Shown: positions 34,177 to 43,630 of the stretch, piece by piece | Layout of the letters: each line of letters opens with the position of its first letter | How positions within the stretch are numbered: the stretch's first letter is position 1 | Source: Aurantiacibacter marinus | GTDB lineage: Bacteria; Pseudomonadota; Alphaproteobacteria; Sphingomonadales; Sphingomonadaceae | Assembly (NCBI RefSeq): GCF_001021555.1 | Contig: NZ_LDCP01000003.1 | Coordinates: forward strand, 186,001 to 250,000 | Reading direction: 5' to 3' | Length of the DNA: 64,000 nt | Notes under the pieces: model-generated | Told to the model about the DNA's origin: nothing | The model's database searches: none | What the model saw: the letters and a program-made list of their open reading frames with translations, nothing else | Translations under genes and position numbers: made by a program

Positions 34177-34292
34177 GCGGTCCTTCGCCGTATTCGAGGT
34201 ATCCCTACTTCACCGCGCTTGCGTGGCAGCAGGGCATGTCCTAGGTCGGTATCCGAACAGTTTAGACACGAATTCAAGGAACAGGTGCCGCA

Positions 34293-34475
34293 ATGGCTGT
34301 CCCTAAAAGAAAAGTTTCGCCGCATCGCCGGGGCAATCGCCGGTCGCATGATTCGCTGAAGGTTGAGGCATTCCATGAATGTTCCAACTGTGGTGAACTG
34401 AAGCGTCCGCACATGTTGTGCAATGCGTGTGGCCACTACAATGGCCGTCAGGTCATTGAGCCCAAAGGTCTTTAA
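34293..34475 (+). CDS. rpmF: ribosomal protein bL32
   Basis: This 60-residue protein begins [20 protein letters not shown] and contains the C-x2-C...C-x2-C zinc ribbon ([16 protein letters not shown]), the form of bL32 that binds zinc. The DUF177 gene that often precedes rpmF in other proteobacteria is absent here; the upstream gene is a divergent MAPEG gene. plsX follows after 30 bases, the usual arrangement. Confidence 0.97.
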   Translation: MAVPKRKVSPHRRGNRRSHDSLKVEAFHECSNCGELKRPHMLCNACGHYNGRQVIEPKGL

Positions 34476-34505
34476 GACTTCCGGCCAGGATAAGGAATTT
34501 TGCGC

Positions 34506-35585
34506 ATGAGCCTTCCGCGTATCGCCATTGATGCGATGGGCGGAGATGAGGGCGTGCGTGTAATGGTGCACGGCGCGGCCATGGCCCGTCGTCGCCACGA
34601 CAAATTCTCGTTTCTGCTGGTGGGCGATGAAGCGCAGATCAAGTCTGCTCTGGAAGAACATCCCAATCTGCGCGGTGCGTCCGAAATCCTCCATTGCGAG
34701 GGTGTGGTCGAAGGCGACGAAAAACCAAGCCGCGCCATCCGCCGTGCCAAGACGACCAGCATGGGCCTCGCCATCGAAGCTGTGAAAAACGGTGATTGCG
34801 GTGCTGCGGTCAGTGCAGGCAACACCGGCGCGCTGATGGCGATGGGCAAGATTGCCCTGCGCACAATGCCCGGAATTGACCGGCCAGCTCTTGCCGGCCT
34901 CATGCCGACGTTGCTGGAAGACGACGTGGTCATGCTGGACCTGGGCGCGAACACCGATTGCGATGCCCGCAATCTGGTGCAATTTGCGATTATGGGCGCA
35001 GCCTACTCCCGCATCGTGACCGGCAAGGCAGCACCCCGCGTGCGGCTGCTCAATATCGGCACGGAAAGCATCAAGGGCACAGATGATCTGCGCCAGGCAA
35101 GCCAGCGTTTGCAGGACGCCACCGGCCTCGCCATGCAGTTCGATGGTTTTATCGAAGCCGACAAGATCAATCGCGGCGAAGTTGATGTGGTGGTGACCGA
35201 TGGGTTCTCCGGCAACATCGCGCTCAAAGCCATCGAAGGTTCGGCGCGTTTCGTGACTGACCTGCTCCGCACAGCATTCACCAGTTCCCTGCGCTCTAAG
35301 ATCGGCTTTCTTGTCTCGCGCCCGGCGACCGAATTGCTGAAACATCATCTCGATCCGAACAACCATAATGGCGGGGTGTTTCTTGGCCTGAACGGCGTGA
35401 TTGTGAAATCGCATGGCAGCGCCAACGCCCAGGGCGTGGGCAATGCAGTGGACGTGGCTGCGCGCCTGCTGGAAGACAACATTACCCAGCGCATCATGGC
35501 AGATTTGGCCGAAGTCGAAGCCGAAATGAATGGCAACGCCCAAGGTGCTTCCAGTCCCGACGCAGGTGGCGGGCCGTCCAAATGA
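34506..35585 (+). CDS. plsX: phosphate acyltransferase PlsX
   Basis: PlsX converts acyl-ACP to acyl-phosphate for phospholipid synthesis. The 359-residue protein starts [19 protein letters not shown] and shows the [12 protein letters not shown] and LDLGANTDC motifs of the family. The ATG at 34506 has an AAGGA site nine bases upstream; a TTG six bases earlier is less likely. The stop overlaps the fabH start by four bases. Confidence 0.96.
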   Translation: MSLPRIAIDAMGGDEGVRVMVHGAAMARRRHDKFSFLLVGDEAQIKSALEEHPNLRGASEILHCEGVVEGDEKPSRAIRRAKTTSMGLAIEAVKNGDCGAAVSAGNTGALMAMGKIALRTMPGIDRPALAGLMPTLLEDDVVMLDLGANTDCDARNLVQFAIMGAAYSRIVTGKAAPRVRLLNIGTESIKGTDDLRQASQRLQDATGLAMQFDGFIEADKINRGEVDVVVTDGFSGNIALKAIEGSARFVTDLLRTAFTSSLRSKIGFLVSRPATELLKHHLDPNNHNGGVFLGLNGVIVKSHGSANAQGVGNAVDVAARLLEDNITQRIMADLAEVEAEMNGNAQGASSPDAGGGPSK

Positions 35586-36547
35586 TCCGTACCGTTGTGA
35601 CCGGAAGCGGTTCTGCCTTGCCCAGAAACCGCGTTACAAACGCTGATCTGGCGGAAAAGGTGGACACCAGCGACGAATGGATCCGCGAACGAACGGGGAT
35701 TACACAGCGCTATATCGCCAGCGATGATGAAACGACCGGCTCGCTCGCCACGGCAGCAGCGCAAGCCGCGATGGAAAACGCAGGCTGCACGATCGCCGAT
35801 ATCGACCTGATTGTACTGGCCACCGCCACGCCTGATCGCACCTTCCCCGCGACTGCGACCACCGTTCAAAATGCGCTTGGCGGGAAGGGCTTTCCAGCCT
35901 TTGACATCGCCGCTGTTTGTTCGGGCTTTCTGTACGCCCTTGCCGCAGCGGACGCGATGATCCGTTCCGGCATGGCGACACGTGCCATAGTCATCGGGGC
36001 AGAAACTTTCAGCCGCATTCTCGACTGGGAAGACCGCACAACATGCGTATTGTTCGGTGACGGGGCAGGGGCTTTCATCGTAGAGGCGCAGGACGTGGCC
36101 GAAGACGGTCCGGGCCTGCTCGCCACGAAATTGCATGCGGATGGCGCGCATGGCAATCTGCTGTATGTCGACGGCGGCCCATCAACCACGGGCGACGTTG
36201 GCAAACTGCGGATGAAAGGGCGTGAGGTCTTCCGCCACGCAGTTGGCAATCTGGCAGAAGTGCTGCGCGAAGTGCTGGCCGATGCTGGTTTCGAACCGGC
36301 CGACATAGATTGGGTTGTGCCGCATCAGGCAAATGCCCGCATTCTGGATGCAACGGCCCGCAAACTCGGCCTGCCGATGGAAAAAGTGGTGGTTACAGTA
36401 GATCAACACGCGAATACTTCTGCCGCATCCGTACCGCTGGCTTATGATGTGGCGCGGCGTGACGGGCGGATAAAGCAAGGCGATCTGGTTATGCTGGAAG
36501 CAATGGGTGGCGGTTTCACCTGGGGCGCCACTCTTTTGCGGGCGTAG
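35582..36547 (+). CDS. fabH: beta-ketoacyl-ACP synthase III
   Basis: FabH starts fatty acid synthesis by joining acetyl-CoA to malonyl-ACP. The catalytic triad is clear in the 321 residues: Cys113 ([11 protein letters not shown]), His248 (VPHQANARI) and Asn278 ([10 protein letters not shown]). The fold motif [10 protein letters not shown] is intact. ATGA overlap with plsX indicates coupling. ihfA follows after a 98-base gap that contains its own promoter. Confidence 0.97.
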   Translation: MIRTVVTGSGSALPRNRVTNADLAEKVDTSDEWIRERTGITQRYIASDDETTGSLATAAAQAAMENAGCTIADIDLIVLATATPDRTFPATATTVQNALGGKGFPAFDIAAVCSGFLYALAAADAMIRSGMATRAIVIGAETFSRILDWEDRTTCVLFGDGAGAFIVEAQDVAEDGPGLLATKLHADGAHGNLLYVDGGPSTTGDVGKLRMKGREVFRHAVGNLAEVLREVLADAGFEPADIDWVVPHQANARILDATARKLGLPMEKVVVTVDQHANTSAASVPLAYDVARRDGRIKQGDLVMLEAMGGGFTWGATLLRA

Positions 36548-36584
36548 GAATTTTCCCTAGGTTAAGACATTACATTCCTTGCCT

Positions 36585-36613
36585 TTGCCGTCATGAAAGT
36601 TCATAAATATAAA
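36585..36613 (+). promoter_or_regulatory. candidate sigma-70 promoter of ihfA
   Basis: TTGCCG at 36585-36590 and TATAAA at 36608-36613 are separated by exactly 17 bases, a good match to a housekeeping promoter, 33 bases upstream of the ihfA start. The gap is AT-rich compared with the surrounding genes. Confidence 0.5.
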
Positions 36614-36645
36614 GTGGGCCGCGCAATATTGAGAGAGGGATCACC

Positions 36646-36954
36646 ATGGATTCTATGCGTTCCGTAGGAACATTGACACGCGCCGACCTGGCCGAAACAA
36701 TCAATCACAAGATGGGTTTTTCGCGCGCTGAGAGCCTCGACCTGGTCGAAGCGATCCTTACCAAAATGTGTGAAGCCATGTCGGACGGAGAAAACGTCAA
36801 GATTTCCGGCTTCGGCAGCTTTGTGCTGCGCGACAAGAAAGAACGGATCGGCCGCAACCCGAAAACGGGTGTCGAAGTGCCGATTACTCCGCGCCGCGTA
36901 ATGACATTTCGCGCCAGCCAGAAGCTTAAAGAGCGGATCGCGAACGCTTCGTGA
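36646..36954 (+). CDS. ihfA: integration host factor alpha subunit
   Basis: IHF bends DNA and shapes promoters, replication origins and recombination sites. The 102-residue protein has the HU-fold with [20 protein letters not shown] at the start, the [20 protein letters not shown] core and the minor-groove arm [15 protein letters not shown] with its proline. Length and lysine/arginine pattern fit the alpha subunit. The TGA overlaps the GTG start of the MerR gene, a conserved alphaproteobacterial pairing. Confidence 0.95.
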   Translation: MDSMRSVGTLTRADLAETINHKMGFSRAESLDLVEAILTKMCEAMSDGENVKISGFGSFVLRDKKERIGRNPKTGVEVPITPRRVMTFRASQKLKERIANAS

Positions 36955-37397
36955 GTGGTGCAGGCTCCTCCAAAGGGCCGCATTTCGATGACGGAAAAGC
37001 CGATAGCGCCATGCGCACTATCGGTGAGGTGTCTGCTGCTTTTCGCCTGAAACCCCACGTACTGCGTTATTGGGAACAGCAATTCCCGATGCTCCAGCCG
37101 TTGAAACGCAGCGGGGGCAGGCGGTTGTACCGCGCGGATGACATCGCAATGGTCGAAACCATTGATCGGCTGGTCAATCAGGAAGGCTATACGCTGAAAG
37201 GCGCGGCAAAGGCGATTTCGGCAGGTAATGTGGATAATACTGCGCCTGCTGCGTCTGCCATACCGCGCGGCACGACGATGGCGATTCCAGAAACGGCTGC
37301 AGAGGTCGCGCCTGCTGTGCGCCCGGGCGGCCCCGGGCCCGAAGTCACACAGCAATTGCGCGCTATCAGAGACCGCCTGGCTGCCGCACTCAACTGA
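36951..37397 (+). CDS. MerR family transcriptional regulator
   Basis: The 148-residue protein has a MerR-type helix-turn-helix ([20 protein letters not shown], residues about 23-42) and wing ([15 protein letters not shown]), then a linker rich in Ala/Pro and a short C-terminal helix. There is no metal-binding cysteine set, so it is not a metal sensor of the classic kind. It starts with GTG overlapping the ihfA stop. In related bacteria this gene follows ihfA and its target is not well defined. Confidence 0.88.
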   Translation: MSGAGSSKGPHFDDGKADSAMRTIGEVSAAFRLKPHVLRYWEQQFPMLQPLKRSGGRRLYRADDIAMVETIDRLVNQEGYTLKGAAKAISAGNVDNTAPAASAIPRGTTMAIPETAAEVAPAVRPGGPGPEVTQQLRAIRDRLAAALN

Positions 37398-37409
37398 TTG
37401 GCTGCAGCG

Positions 37410-38276
37410 TCAGGCGGTTACAGCTTCCACCAGAGCTTCCATGCTTGGCCGCGCATGCAAAATCCGCCTGTGGCCGAGCCCATCCAGCGTGCGAAGCTGT
37501 ACCTGTTTCCCAAGCCGAGCGAATTTTTCTGCCGCGTCATAAGTCACTTCAAGATCATCGCGCGAATGCAGGATCGTGATCGGATTGGGCCGATCCCCCA
37601 GCAGCAAGTTACCGTCCATTGCATCCAGGTCGACGCCAAATGGTGCGACGACAGCGCTTTCGAAGATGGTTTGCGTCTCCCGGCTCAACCCCAATGCGGC
37701 GGCGAATTGCGCCGTAACATCAGCGAGCCGATTGGGTGAAGCGATGAAATGGAGGCGCGTTTCGTCTGTCAGACCGGGGGACAGGTCGCTGGCCAAGGCG
37801 AGTGTCGTAACAGGGCCGCCAAAACTGTGCGCGATAACCTGATCAATCGGCCCGTGCCGTGTGGCAACTGCGCCCAGAACAAGGGCGCAATCCATCATTT
37901 CAGCCTTGCGCCCGCTGGATTTCCCGTGCGCCGGCAAGTCAAATGCGACCACGTCATACCCCAATGCGCGCAAGTGTTCGACCGGGGCAGTCATGAAGGC
38001 CGCTGCACTTGTCCAGCCGTGAACCAGCAGAACCGTGCCGCGCCGCTGCAGGGCGGAATGCGCGAACCGATATGTCGCAATACGGTAACCGTGCGCGCGC
38101 ACCATACTGTGTTCGGCCTCTACCAGTTTTCGCCGTGCGCGTTGTGTCAGGCGCTTTTCTGCATCGGACCGGATGGCCGGTGGCAGGGGATGCGTGAACA
38201 GGAACAGCGCGGCGCCTCCAGCCAGACGCGGGCTGACTGCCTGCAAGCGGGCGAAAAGACGCTGGATCGAAACCAT
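37410..38276 (-). CDS. alpha/beta hydrolase
   Basis: The 288-residue protein has the alpha/beta hydrolase fold: oxyanion region LLVHGWTSAA, nucleophile Ser in IAHSFGG, acid residue in HSRDDLEV and catalytic His in GLGHRRIL. The nucleophile elbow is A-H-S-F-G rather than the usual G-x-S-x-G, a tolerated variant. The N-terminal 65 residues include a hydrophobic stretch (GGAALFLFTHPLPP) and may anchor or cap the enzyme. It is divergent from a TetR gene around a perfect palindrome and is probably its target. Confidence 0.85.
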   Translation of the reverse strand: MVSIQRLFARLQAVSPRLAGGAALFLFTHPLPPAIRSDAEKRLTQRARRKLVEAEHSMVRAHGYRIATYRFAHSALQRRGTVLLVHGWTSAAAFMTAPVEHLRALGYDVVAFDLPAHGKSSGRKAEMMDCALVLGAVATRHGPIDQVIAHSFGGPVTTLALASDLSPGLTDETRLHFIASPNRLADVTAQFAAALGLSRETQTIFESAVVAPFGVDLDAMDGNLLLGDRPNPITILHSRDDLEVTYDAAEKFARLGKQVQLRTLDGLGHRRILHARPSMEALVEAVTA

Positions 38277-38290
38277 TGTTGTGACCTGCC

Positions 38291-38307
38291 TGATAACAGT
38301 GTTATCA
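38291..38307. promoter_or_regulatory. perfect 17-bp palindrome, candidate TetR operator
   Basis: TGATAAC at 38291-38297 and GTTATCA at 38301-38307 are exact inverted repeats around AGT, in the 69-base gap between the divergent hydrolase and TetR genes. The location near both starts and the symmetry are typical for TetR-family operators. Confidence 0.7.
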
Positions 38308-38345
38308 TTTGCTCCTCATTCTCGCCGTCGTCAAGAGGTGTCAGC

Positions 38346-38921
38346 ATGACCAAGCGTGAAACATTGATAGCCGCAGCCGCGCAAGCGATCGAAGATATGA
38401 CTGTCGAAGGCATGACTGTGCGCGAAGTCGCTCGGCGGGCAAAACAATCGACGATAGGAATTTATCGCAATTTTTCCGGCAAGACCGGCCTGCTCGATGC
38501 CCTGTTTCTGCGCGGATTTGAACGGCTGGGATCGGCTGCAAGTGCTGCTGCTGCCAGCGGAGGGTCAGCGCGCGATGCGGTGATGGAGACCATTAGCGAG
38601 TATCTGGACCTCGCCCGGTCACAGCCGCAGCATTACCGATTGATGTTTTCACCAGCAACGGCGGGTTTTACGCCCACTAGCGAGGCGCGCAGCATCGCTT
38701 TTGCCAATTACGCTCGGTTTGTGGAGTTGGTTGAGCGCCTTCCTGGCCGGGAACGTGATGCGCGCCAAGTGGCGGGCGACCTGTTTGCGCTGGTCCACGG
38801 TCACGTCGCACTTCGCGCGCAAAATTTCGGTCCTGAGGCTGAACCGTCTCAATGGATTGCGCGCATCATGGCAAGCGTGGAGCGGCAGCTGGAGATGCTT
38901 GGCCGTAGCGCTGCGCAGTAA
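38346..38921 (+). CDS. TetR family transcriptional repressor
   Basis: The 191-residue protein has a TetR DNA-binding domain (residues about 5-52: VREVARRAKQSTIGIYRNFSGKTGLLDAL) and a C-terminal ligand-binding domain with the helix pattern seen in the WHG-type TetR subgroup (SARDAVMETISEYLDLARSQPQHYRLMF). The ligand is not known. It is divergent from the alpha/beta hydrolase gene and should bind the palindrome between them. Its stop abuts the convergent sixA gene. Confidence 0.9.
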   Translation: MTKRETLIAAAAQAIEDMTVEGMTVREVARRAKQSTIGIYRNFSGKTGLLDALFLRGFERLGSAASAAAASGGSARDAVMETISEYLDLARSQPQHYRLMFSPATAGFTPTSEARSIAFANYARFVELVERLPGRERDARQVAGDLFALVHGHVALRAQNFGPEAEPSQWIARIMASVERQLEMLGRSAAQ

Positions 38922-39455
38922 TCAATTGCCCTGTTCAGGCCCCAAAGCAGGATCAAGATCGCGTGGACGGGCAAAATGCACAAGCTTCCCGCACCCGGCT
39001 GAAATGTCATCCCAGCGATCGATGTCCAGATCAAACACGGCATAGGCCGATGTCGGATATTTCTGCATGACTTCGTTGAACAATTCGTCCTCCCCATCAG
39101 GCGGGACAAGCACGAGAGCGAGTTCCTGAAGGCCGGGATTGTGCGCGGCAAGCAGAATGGCCTCGGGGTCACCCTTAACCCCTTTCAGCAAACCGATGAG
39201 CGTAGATGAATCTGCAAGATAGGCGCTTTCTTCAAACTGGATGGGCAGATCGAGACCGCTTGCCTCCAGCGTGCGCTTCACCCGTTCGGCTGAGCTGGCG
39301 AGCGCCATATCGAAGTTCGCCCCGGTTTTGCGGATGTGATCCCCCATCAGCGCTGCACCTTTGCGGCCACGATCATTCAGCCCGCGATCGAAATCGCGCA
39401 GGCTCATATCATCCCAATCAGATTTGGCGTGTCGCAGCAGGCCGAGGCGTTTCAA
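38922..39455 (-). CDS. sixA: SixA-type phosphohistidine phosphatase
   Basis: The 177-residue protein is a short member of the histidine phosphatase superfamily: the RHAKSDW motif at residues 8-14 supplies the catalytic histidine, and a second His occurs in LAAHNPGLQELA. SixA removes phosphate from histidine phosphotransfer domains; this specific role is inferred from similarity. The start is a TTG overlapping the dinG stop (TTGA), with an AAGGA site 10 bases upstream, so the two genes are coupled. Confidence 0.88.
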   Translation of the reverse strand: MKRLGLLRHAKSDWDDMSLRDFDRGLNDRGRKGAALMGDHIRKTGANFDMALASSAERVKRTLEASGLDLPIQFEESAYLADSSTLIGLLKGVKGDPEAILLAAHNPGLQELALVLVPPDGEDELFNEVMQKYPTSAYAVFDLDIDRWDDISAGCGKLVHFARPRDLDPALGPEQGN

Positions 39456-42193
39456 GAGTGCGCATCCTTTTCGAGTTCGGCCTGCATGTTAGAAACACCC
39501 GTTGCGACCCGTTGTAAAGCCTCATCCAGCGTCAACCGCGTGATGGATACACCTTGCGGGAAGGCCGATAGCAACCGCGAAGGGAAAGCGGGGGAGAGGA
39601 CGATAAAGTGGCCCTTGTCATCCCGGCTGCGGATCAGGCGCCCAAAGGCCTGCGCCAACCGCCCGCGAATGATCGTATCGTCATAGGCAGAGCCCCCGCC
39701 AGCCGCACGGCGGGCGCGGTGCAGGATACTGGGCTTGGGCCACGGTACCTGCTCCATCACCACACAGCGCAGCGATTCACCCGGCACATCGACACCGTCC
39801 CGCAGGGCATCGGTGCCAAGCAGGCTGGCGCGTGGATCATCGCGGAATATGTCTACCAGCGTACCGGTGTCGATGGGGTCGACGTGTTGGGCAAACAGCG
39901 GAAGGCCGGCGCGTGCAAGGCGGTCTGCAATCCGGCCATGCACTGCGCGCATCCGGCGGATCGCGGTGAATAGGCCGAGCACGCCGCCCCCGCTCGCCTC
40001 GATAATGCGGGCATAGGCTCCGGCAAGGCCTGCAAGGTCGCCTTTCTTCACATCGGTGACGATGAGCACTTCGGCGTTGCTTGCGTAATCGAAGGGGCTT
40101 TCGGCTTCCGCGACGCGTGGCTGCACTTCGATATGCGCCGCGCCCGATCGGGCGATCGCGGTTGCCCAATCGCGGCCTTCGGGAGTGCGATCGGTCAGCG
40201 TGGCACTGGTCAGCATTACGCCGTGCGCGCCTTCCAGCACAGTGCGGGCGAATGGCTTCATCGGATCGAGGAAGCGCCGGTGCAGGCCAATATCGAATTC
40301 GCGCGCTTCGTTACGATCAACTGCGAGCCAATCGACGAATTCGCCGTCTGCCGGTCCGCCAAGCCGGCCGAGCAATGCTTCCCATGCCGACAATGTGTCG
40401 ATCCGCCACGATAGAGAAAAGCGCGCCCCTTCGATGCGGGCGCGGCCCTGTGCATCCAGCCAATCGGGCGCGTCTTCCAGCATCGCTTCCAGCCGCAGGC
40501 CCAGTTTAATGAGCGGGACGCGGATTGCCGAAAGCGCCTGCGCGGCAGATTGTGCATGTTCGATAAATCGCCCGTCCAGCCCGGCGGCTTCTGTCTCGAT
40601 GCCATATCCCGCAGTCGCAGCACCGCTTTCATCGCGGGCATAGGTTACGGCGCGCACAGCGGCGAGGAGCACTTCGATTTCGCCGGAGGGTGCGTTTTCA
40701 GCCAAGCGGGCAAGCCATCCGTCGGTGGGCAAGGCTGCTGCTGCATCGCAGGCGGCGGCGATGGCTTCACCGCCCGCCTCGTCATAGCTGGCTACATCGG
40801 CGAGCCTAGCCGAAAGCCCGCGTCGCCGCCCTTTTGATCCGCGTTCGGGACCGACAATCCAGCGGCGCAGTTCAATTGCTTCCTGACCTGTCAGCGCGGC
40901 GGCAAAGGTGGAATCAGCGGCATCGAAAACGTGGTGCCCTTCGTCGAACACGATGCGGGTGGGACGCTGCGCATGGTCCCGCCCGCGCGCTGCATTGACC
41001 ATCACCAACGCATGATTGGCGATCACCAGATCGGCCTGAGCGCTGGCCCGCGCGGCACGTTCGATGAAGCATTTGCGGTAATGCGGGCACCCGGCATAAA
41101 TGCATTCGCCGCGCTGGTCCGTCAGGCTGCGGATGGCACGCGCACGGAACAGCGTTCCGAGCCAACCGGGCAAGTCGCCACCGATCATATCGCCGTCGCG
41201 GCTGTATGCCGCCCAGCGTGCTACCATCTGCGCCAGAATTGCTGCGCGCCCGCCAAACCCGCCTTGCAGCGCGTCTTCCAGATTGAGCAGGCAGAGGTAA
41301 TTTTCCCGCCCCTTTCGTACCACCACAGGTCGGCTGCCATCGGGGCGGAATTCCGGCCAGGCGCGTTTGCTTTCATCGCGGAGTTGGCGTTGGAGGTTCT
41401 TGGTGTAAGTGCTGACCCAGACCGTGCCTTGCGCTTCCTGAGCCCAAAGGGACGCCGGGGCGAGATAGCCCAGCGTCTTGCCGATTCCAGTGCCCGCTTC
41501 CGCCAACAGCACATGCGGTTTGGCGCGCTTTTCGCGCGGGGAGAAAATCGCACCAACTGCGCCGGCATAGCTGCGCTGGCCCACACGTTTTTCCGCGCCG
41601 GACCCTGTCAGCCGGTCAAGCTGGCTATGGATGGCATCTTCACTCAATGAAACATGTGCAGGCTGCGGGCGCTCCGGGCTTTCTTCCCATTCTGGCAGGC
41701 GGGAAAACAGCCATTTTTCTGCCTTTTCCGGCTGGCGCACATGCGGAGCGATAATTTGTGCCCATGGCCAGCGCATGCGCCCAAGCGATTGCAGCGCGCT
41801 CCAAGCGCCTTCGCGTTCGGCCCAATCGTCAGCTTCGCATCGGGCAAGCAGCACACCTGCTGCCATTTGCAGGAATTGCGGCACTGCCGCGCCGTCCTCC
41901 GGCTCTGCCAGATCCAGCGCGTCGGCAAGGCCCTTGGCAGTCGGCACGCAGAACCGCGCAGGGTGGATAAAAGCAAACAGCTCCAGCAGATCGAGGCCTG
42001 ATAAATCGGGATACCCAAGCCGCGTTGCCACCAAAGGCGCGTTCATCAGCAAATGCGGCGTATCGGCGGCGGCCATTACGGCCTCGCCCTTCGCTACACC
42101 GCGCGTTTCGCCATTGGGGCTGCGGATCCAGCTGCCGGCATGGCTGGCGTGGATCGCAGGCAAAGGAACCGGCTGAGGGGGCGGGGCGGGCAT
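39452..42193 (-). CDS. dinG: DinG-like iron-sulfur helicase
   Basis: The 913-residue protein is a superfamily 2 helicase of the XPD/DinG group. Walker A AEAGTGIGKT is at residues 231-240, the Walker B box is a DEGHH variant of DEAH, and a cysteine-rich insertion (ECIYAGCPHYRKC plus an upstream Cys in NYLCLL) fits a [4Fe-4S] cluster. The first 200 residues form a separate domain not found in E. coli DinG, with a helical, Trp/Leu-rich character. The family unwinds D-loops and R-loops. ATG at 42193; a longer frame exists but adds non-conserved residues. It is first in an operon with sixA. Confidence 0.88.
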   Translation of the reverse strand: MPAPPPQPVPLPAIHASHAGSWIRSPNGETRGVAKGEAVMAAADTPHLLMNAPLVATRLGYPDLSGLDLLELFAFIHPARFCVPTAKGLADALDLAEPEDGAAVPQFLQMAAGVLLARCEADDWAEREGAWSALQSLGRMRWPWAQIIAPHVRQPEKAEKWLFSRLPEWEESPERPQPAHVSLSEDAIHSQLDRLTGSGAEKRVGQRSYAGAVGAIFSPREKRAKPHVLLAEAGTGIGKTLGYLAPASLWAQEAQGTVWVSTYTKNLQRQLRDESKRAWPEFRPDGSRPVVVRKGRENYLCLLNLEDALQGGFGGRAAILAQMVARWAAYSRDGDMIGGDLPGWLGTLFRARAIRSLTDQRGECIYAGCPHYRKCFIERAARASAQADLVIANHALVMVNAARGRDHAQRPTRIVFDEGHHVFDAADSTFAAALTGQEAIELRRWIVGPERGSKGRRRGLSARLADVASYDEAGGEAIAAACDAAAALPTDGWLARLAENAPSGEIEVLLAAVRAVTYARDESGAATAGYGIETEAAGLDGRFIEHAQSAAQALSAIRVPLIKLGLRLEAMLEDAPDWLDAQGRARIEGARFSLSWRIDTLSAWEALLGRLGGPADGEFVDWLAVDRNEAREFDIGLHRRFLDPMKPFARTVLEGAHGVMLTSATLTDRTPEGRDWATAIARSGAAHIEVQPRVAEAESPFDYASNAEVLIVTDVKKGDLAGLAGAYARIIEASGGGVLGLFTAIRRMRAVHGRIADRLARAGLPLFAQHVDPIDTGTLVDIFRDDPRASLLGTDALRDGVDVPGESLRCVVMEQVPWPKPSILHRARRAAGGGSAYDDTIIRGRLAQAFGRLIRSRDDKGHFIVLSPAFPSRLLSAFPQGVSITRLTLDEALQRVATGVSNMQAELEKDAHS

Positions 42194-42212
42194 CGGCGCC
42201 ACTATCCTGCGA

Positions 42213-42247
42213 GAGAACGGAATGTAAACATCTGCTGCGCCGTTCTC
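42213..42247. repeat. inverted repeat upstream of dinG
   Basis: GAGAACGG at 42213-42220 and CCGTTCTC at 42240-42247 are perfect complements around a 19-base loop, 20 bases before the dinG start on the minus strand. It could be a 5' leader hairpin or a protein-binding site. The rest of the 273-base gap between dinG and the divergent membrane protein gene shows no further gene. Confidence 0.4.
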
Positions 42248-42466
42248 CCTGTGAAACATACTGCAACGCGGCGCTGAACACCAGAACCGCTCCGGTCGTA
42301 GCTTCGGCCGCATCTGCAAAGGTACAGTCGGCAATTCGGCCCGCCGCAATTCGCTTTCGGCTTGCCCCGATCGGCACCGTCAAAGTCCTGAAATTTCAAC
42401 ACAGCGTCCGGGGCTCTCGATCCGTTCAGGATAGACGCCAGGCTGCTATTGTATAGGGACGCCGTC

Positions 42467-43630
42467 ATGAATGGAATTCGATTGAACCGTTTCGCTGCAG
42501 CTGGGGCGCTTGGGGCGCTGCTGCTGCACCTGCCTGTTGCGGGGCATGCGCAGGATGGACAACAGCAGCCAAGTCCGACACCTGCGCCCGTGTTAACTGA
42601 TCCGCGAATTCCAAGTGATTTTTCACTACCGGCTAGTGACGATGCGCCACAAATCGTTGGCCCTACGCGGCCCGCTGACGCTCCTCCGCGGCAGACCGTT
42701 GTTCCGCAGGATATTCCGGCAACTGCTCCGAATGAGCAGGCCATACGTCAGCCTCAAGGTCAGCCTGAAGTGAGGCGGCCTGCTCCTGTGCCTCCATCGT
42801 CCCCCCCGCGTGATATCGGCCCGGAGGAGAGGCAGCAAAGCGGGCCTGACGCAGTAGCTCTGCCAGACCCGGAGCCGGATGGCGAAATTCTGCCAGACGA
42901 TACGACCGTGGCATTGCCGGATTCCGGTGCCGACGCGGCTGCGCCCAGCGCTCCGGTTGATGGCGTTACCGAACCCGTTGTCGCGGACGATCCGGGTCGT
43001 TTCGGGTCAATAATGATTGCACTGCTGTTCGCGCTGCTTGCCGGTTTTGCGCTGTTCATATTCCTGCGCAGACGCACCGCAGCGCAAGTCACGCCGGTAG
43101 GCAAAGCGGGAGCTACGGGACCGGAGCGGCCAATCCTGCCGGCCTTGAATCCAAAGCCGCAAGCGGCCCCCATAGTTCCATCCGCGCCAGTTGCCTCGCT
43201 ATCGCCACAGACAGCCCCGCAATCTGTATCGCAGTCAGATGGCGGCTTTGTTCATTCCCGCGCGAACCAACCTGCGCGCGCAGAGCGCGGCGGCCTGGTA
43301 ACGATCCCTTCGCCCGGCGCGCGAAGGACGATGGACGGGTTGGTCACAACCCGCGCGCCCGGTGCCCGATCAAACGAGGTGCAAGGCAAAGACAGCGGGT
43401 TGGCCAGCGGGCTCGTTACTACAAACCTTGCGCAAAAACGCCGCGACCAAGAGGCTCAAACGCAGGCTCAAACGCAGGCTCAAACGCAGGCTCAAACGCA
43501 GGCTCAAACGCAGGCTCAAACGCAGGCTCAAGCTCGGGCACAAACGCAGGCACTAGCACGGACGCAGGAAGAACCTCCCGCGCCGCGCCCGGTCGCCGTC
43601 AAACGCAATATCTCTTTCGACTGGAGCTGA
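42467..43630 (+). CDS. single-pass membrane protein with QTQA repeat tail
   Basis: I do not recognise this 387-residue protein. A signal peptide (residues 1-29, ending VAGHAQ) is followed by a Pro/Asp/Gln-rich, low-complexity extracytoplasmic part (30-175), one membrane helix at about 181-200 (SIMIALLFALLAGFALFIFL) followed by RRR, and a cytoplasmic tail. The tail contains three GLVT motifs (GGLVTIPSPGAR, DGLVTTRAPGAR, SGLVTTN) spaced about 16-25 residues apart, and then a tract of AQTQ units encoded by a 12-bp minisatellite. It ends RNISFDWS. The design suggests an adaptor linking envelope and cytoplasm; the partner is unknown. Confidence 0.75.
   Translation: MNGIRLNRFAAAGALGALLLHLPVAGHAQDGQQQPSPTPAPVLTDPRIPSDFSLPASDDAPQIVGPTRPADAPPRQTVVPQDIPATAPNEQAIRQPQGQPEVRRPAPVPPSSPPRDIGPEERQQSGPDAVALPDPEPDGEILPDDTTVALPDSGADAAAPSAPVDGVTEPVVADDPGRFGSIMIALLFALLAGFALFIFLRRRTAAQVTPVGKAGATGPERPILPALNPKPQAAPIVPSAPVASLSPQTAPQSVSQSDGGFVHSRANQPARAERGGLVTIPSPGARRTMDGLVTTRAPGARSNEVQGKDSGLASGLVTTNLAQKRRDQEAQTQAQTQAQTQAQTQAQTQAQTQAQARAQTQALARTQEEPPAPRPVAVKRNISFDWS
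43453..43560 (+). repeat. in-frame 12-bp minisatellite
   Basis: Six exact copies of GGCTCAAACGCA run from 43453 to 43524, followed by three degenerate copies to 43560. Being 12 bp long, the unit keeps the reading frame and encodes repeated Ala-Gln-Thr-Gln. Exact identity of the six copies indicates recent expansion and likely copy-number variation among strains. Confidence 0.9.

Noticed and set aside
43453-43560. A CRISPR-like repeat array
   Set aside because: The units are 12 bp, contiguous without spacers, in frame and inside a coding region; it is a minisatellite.
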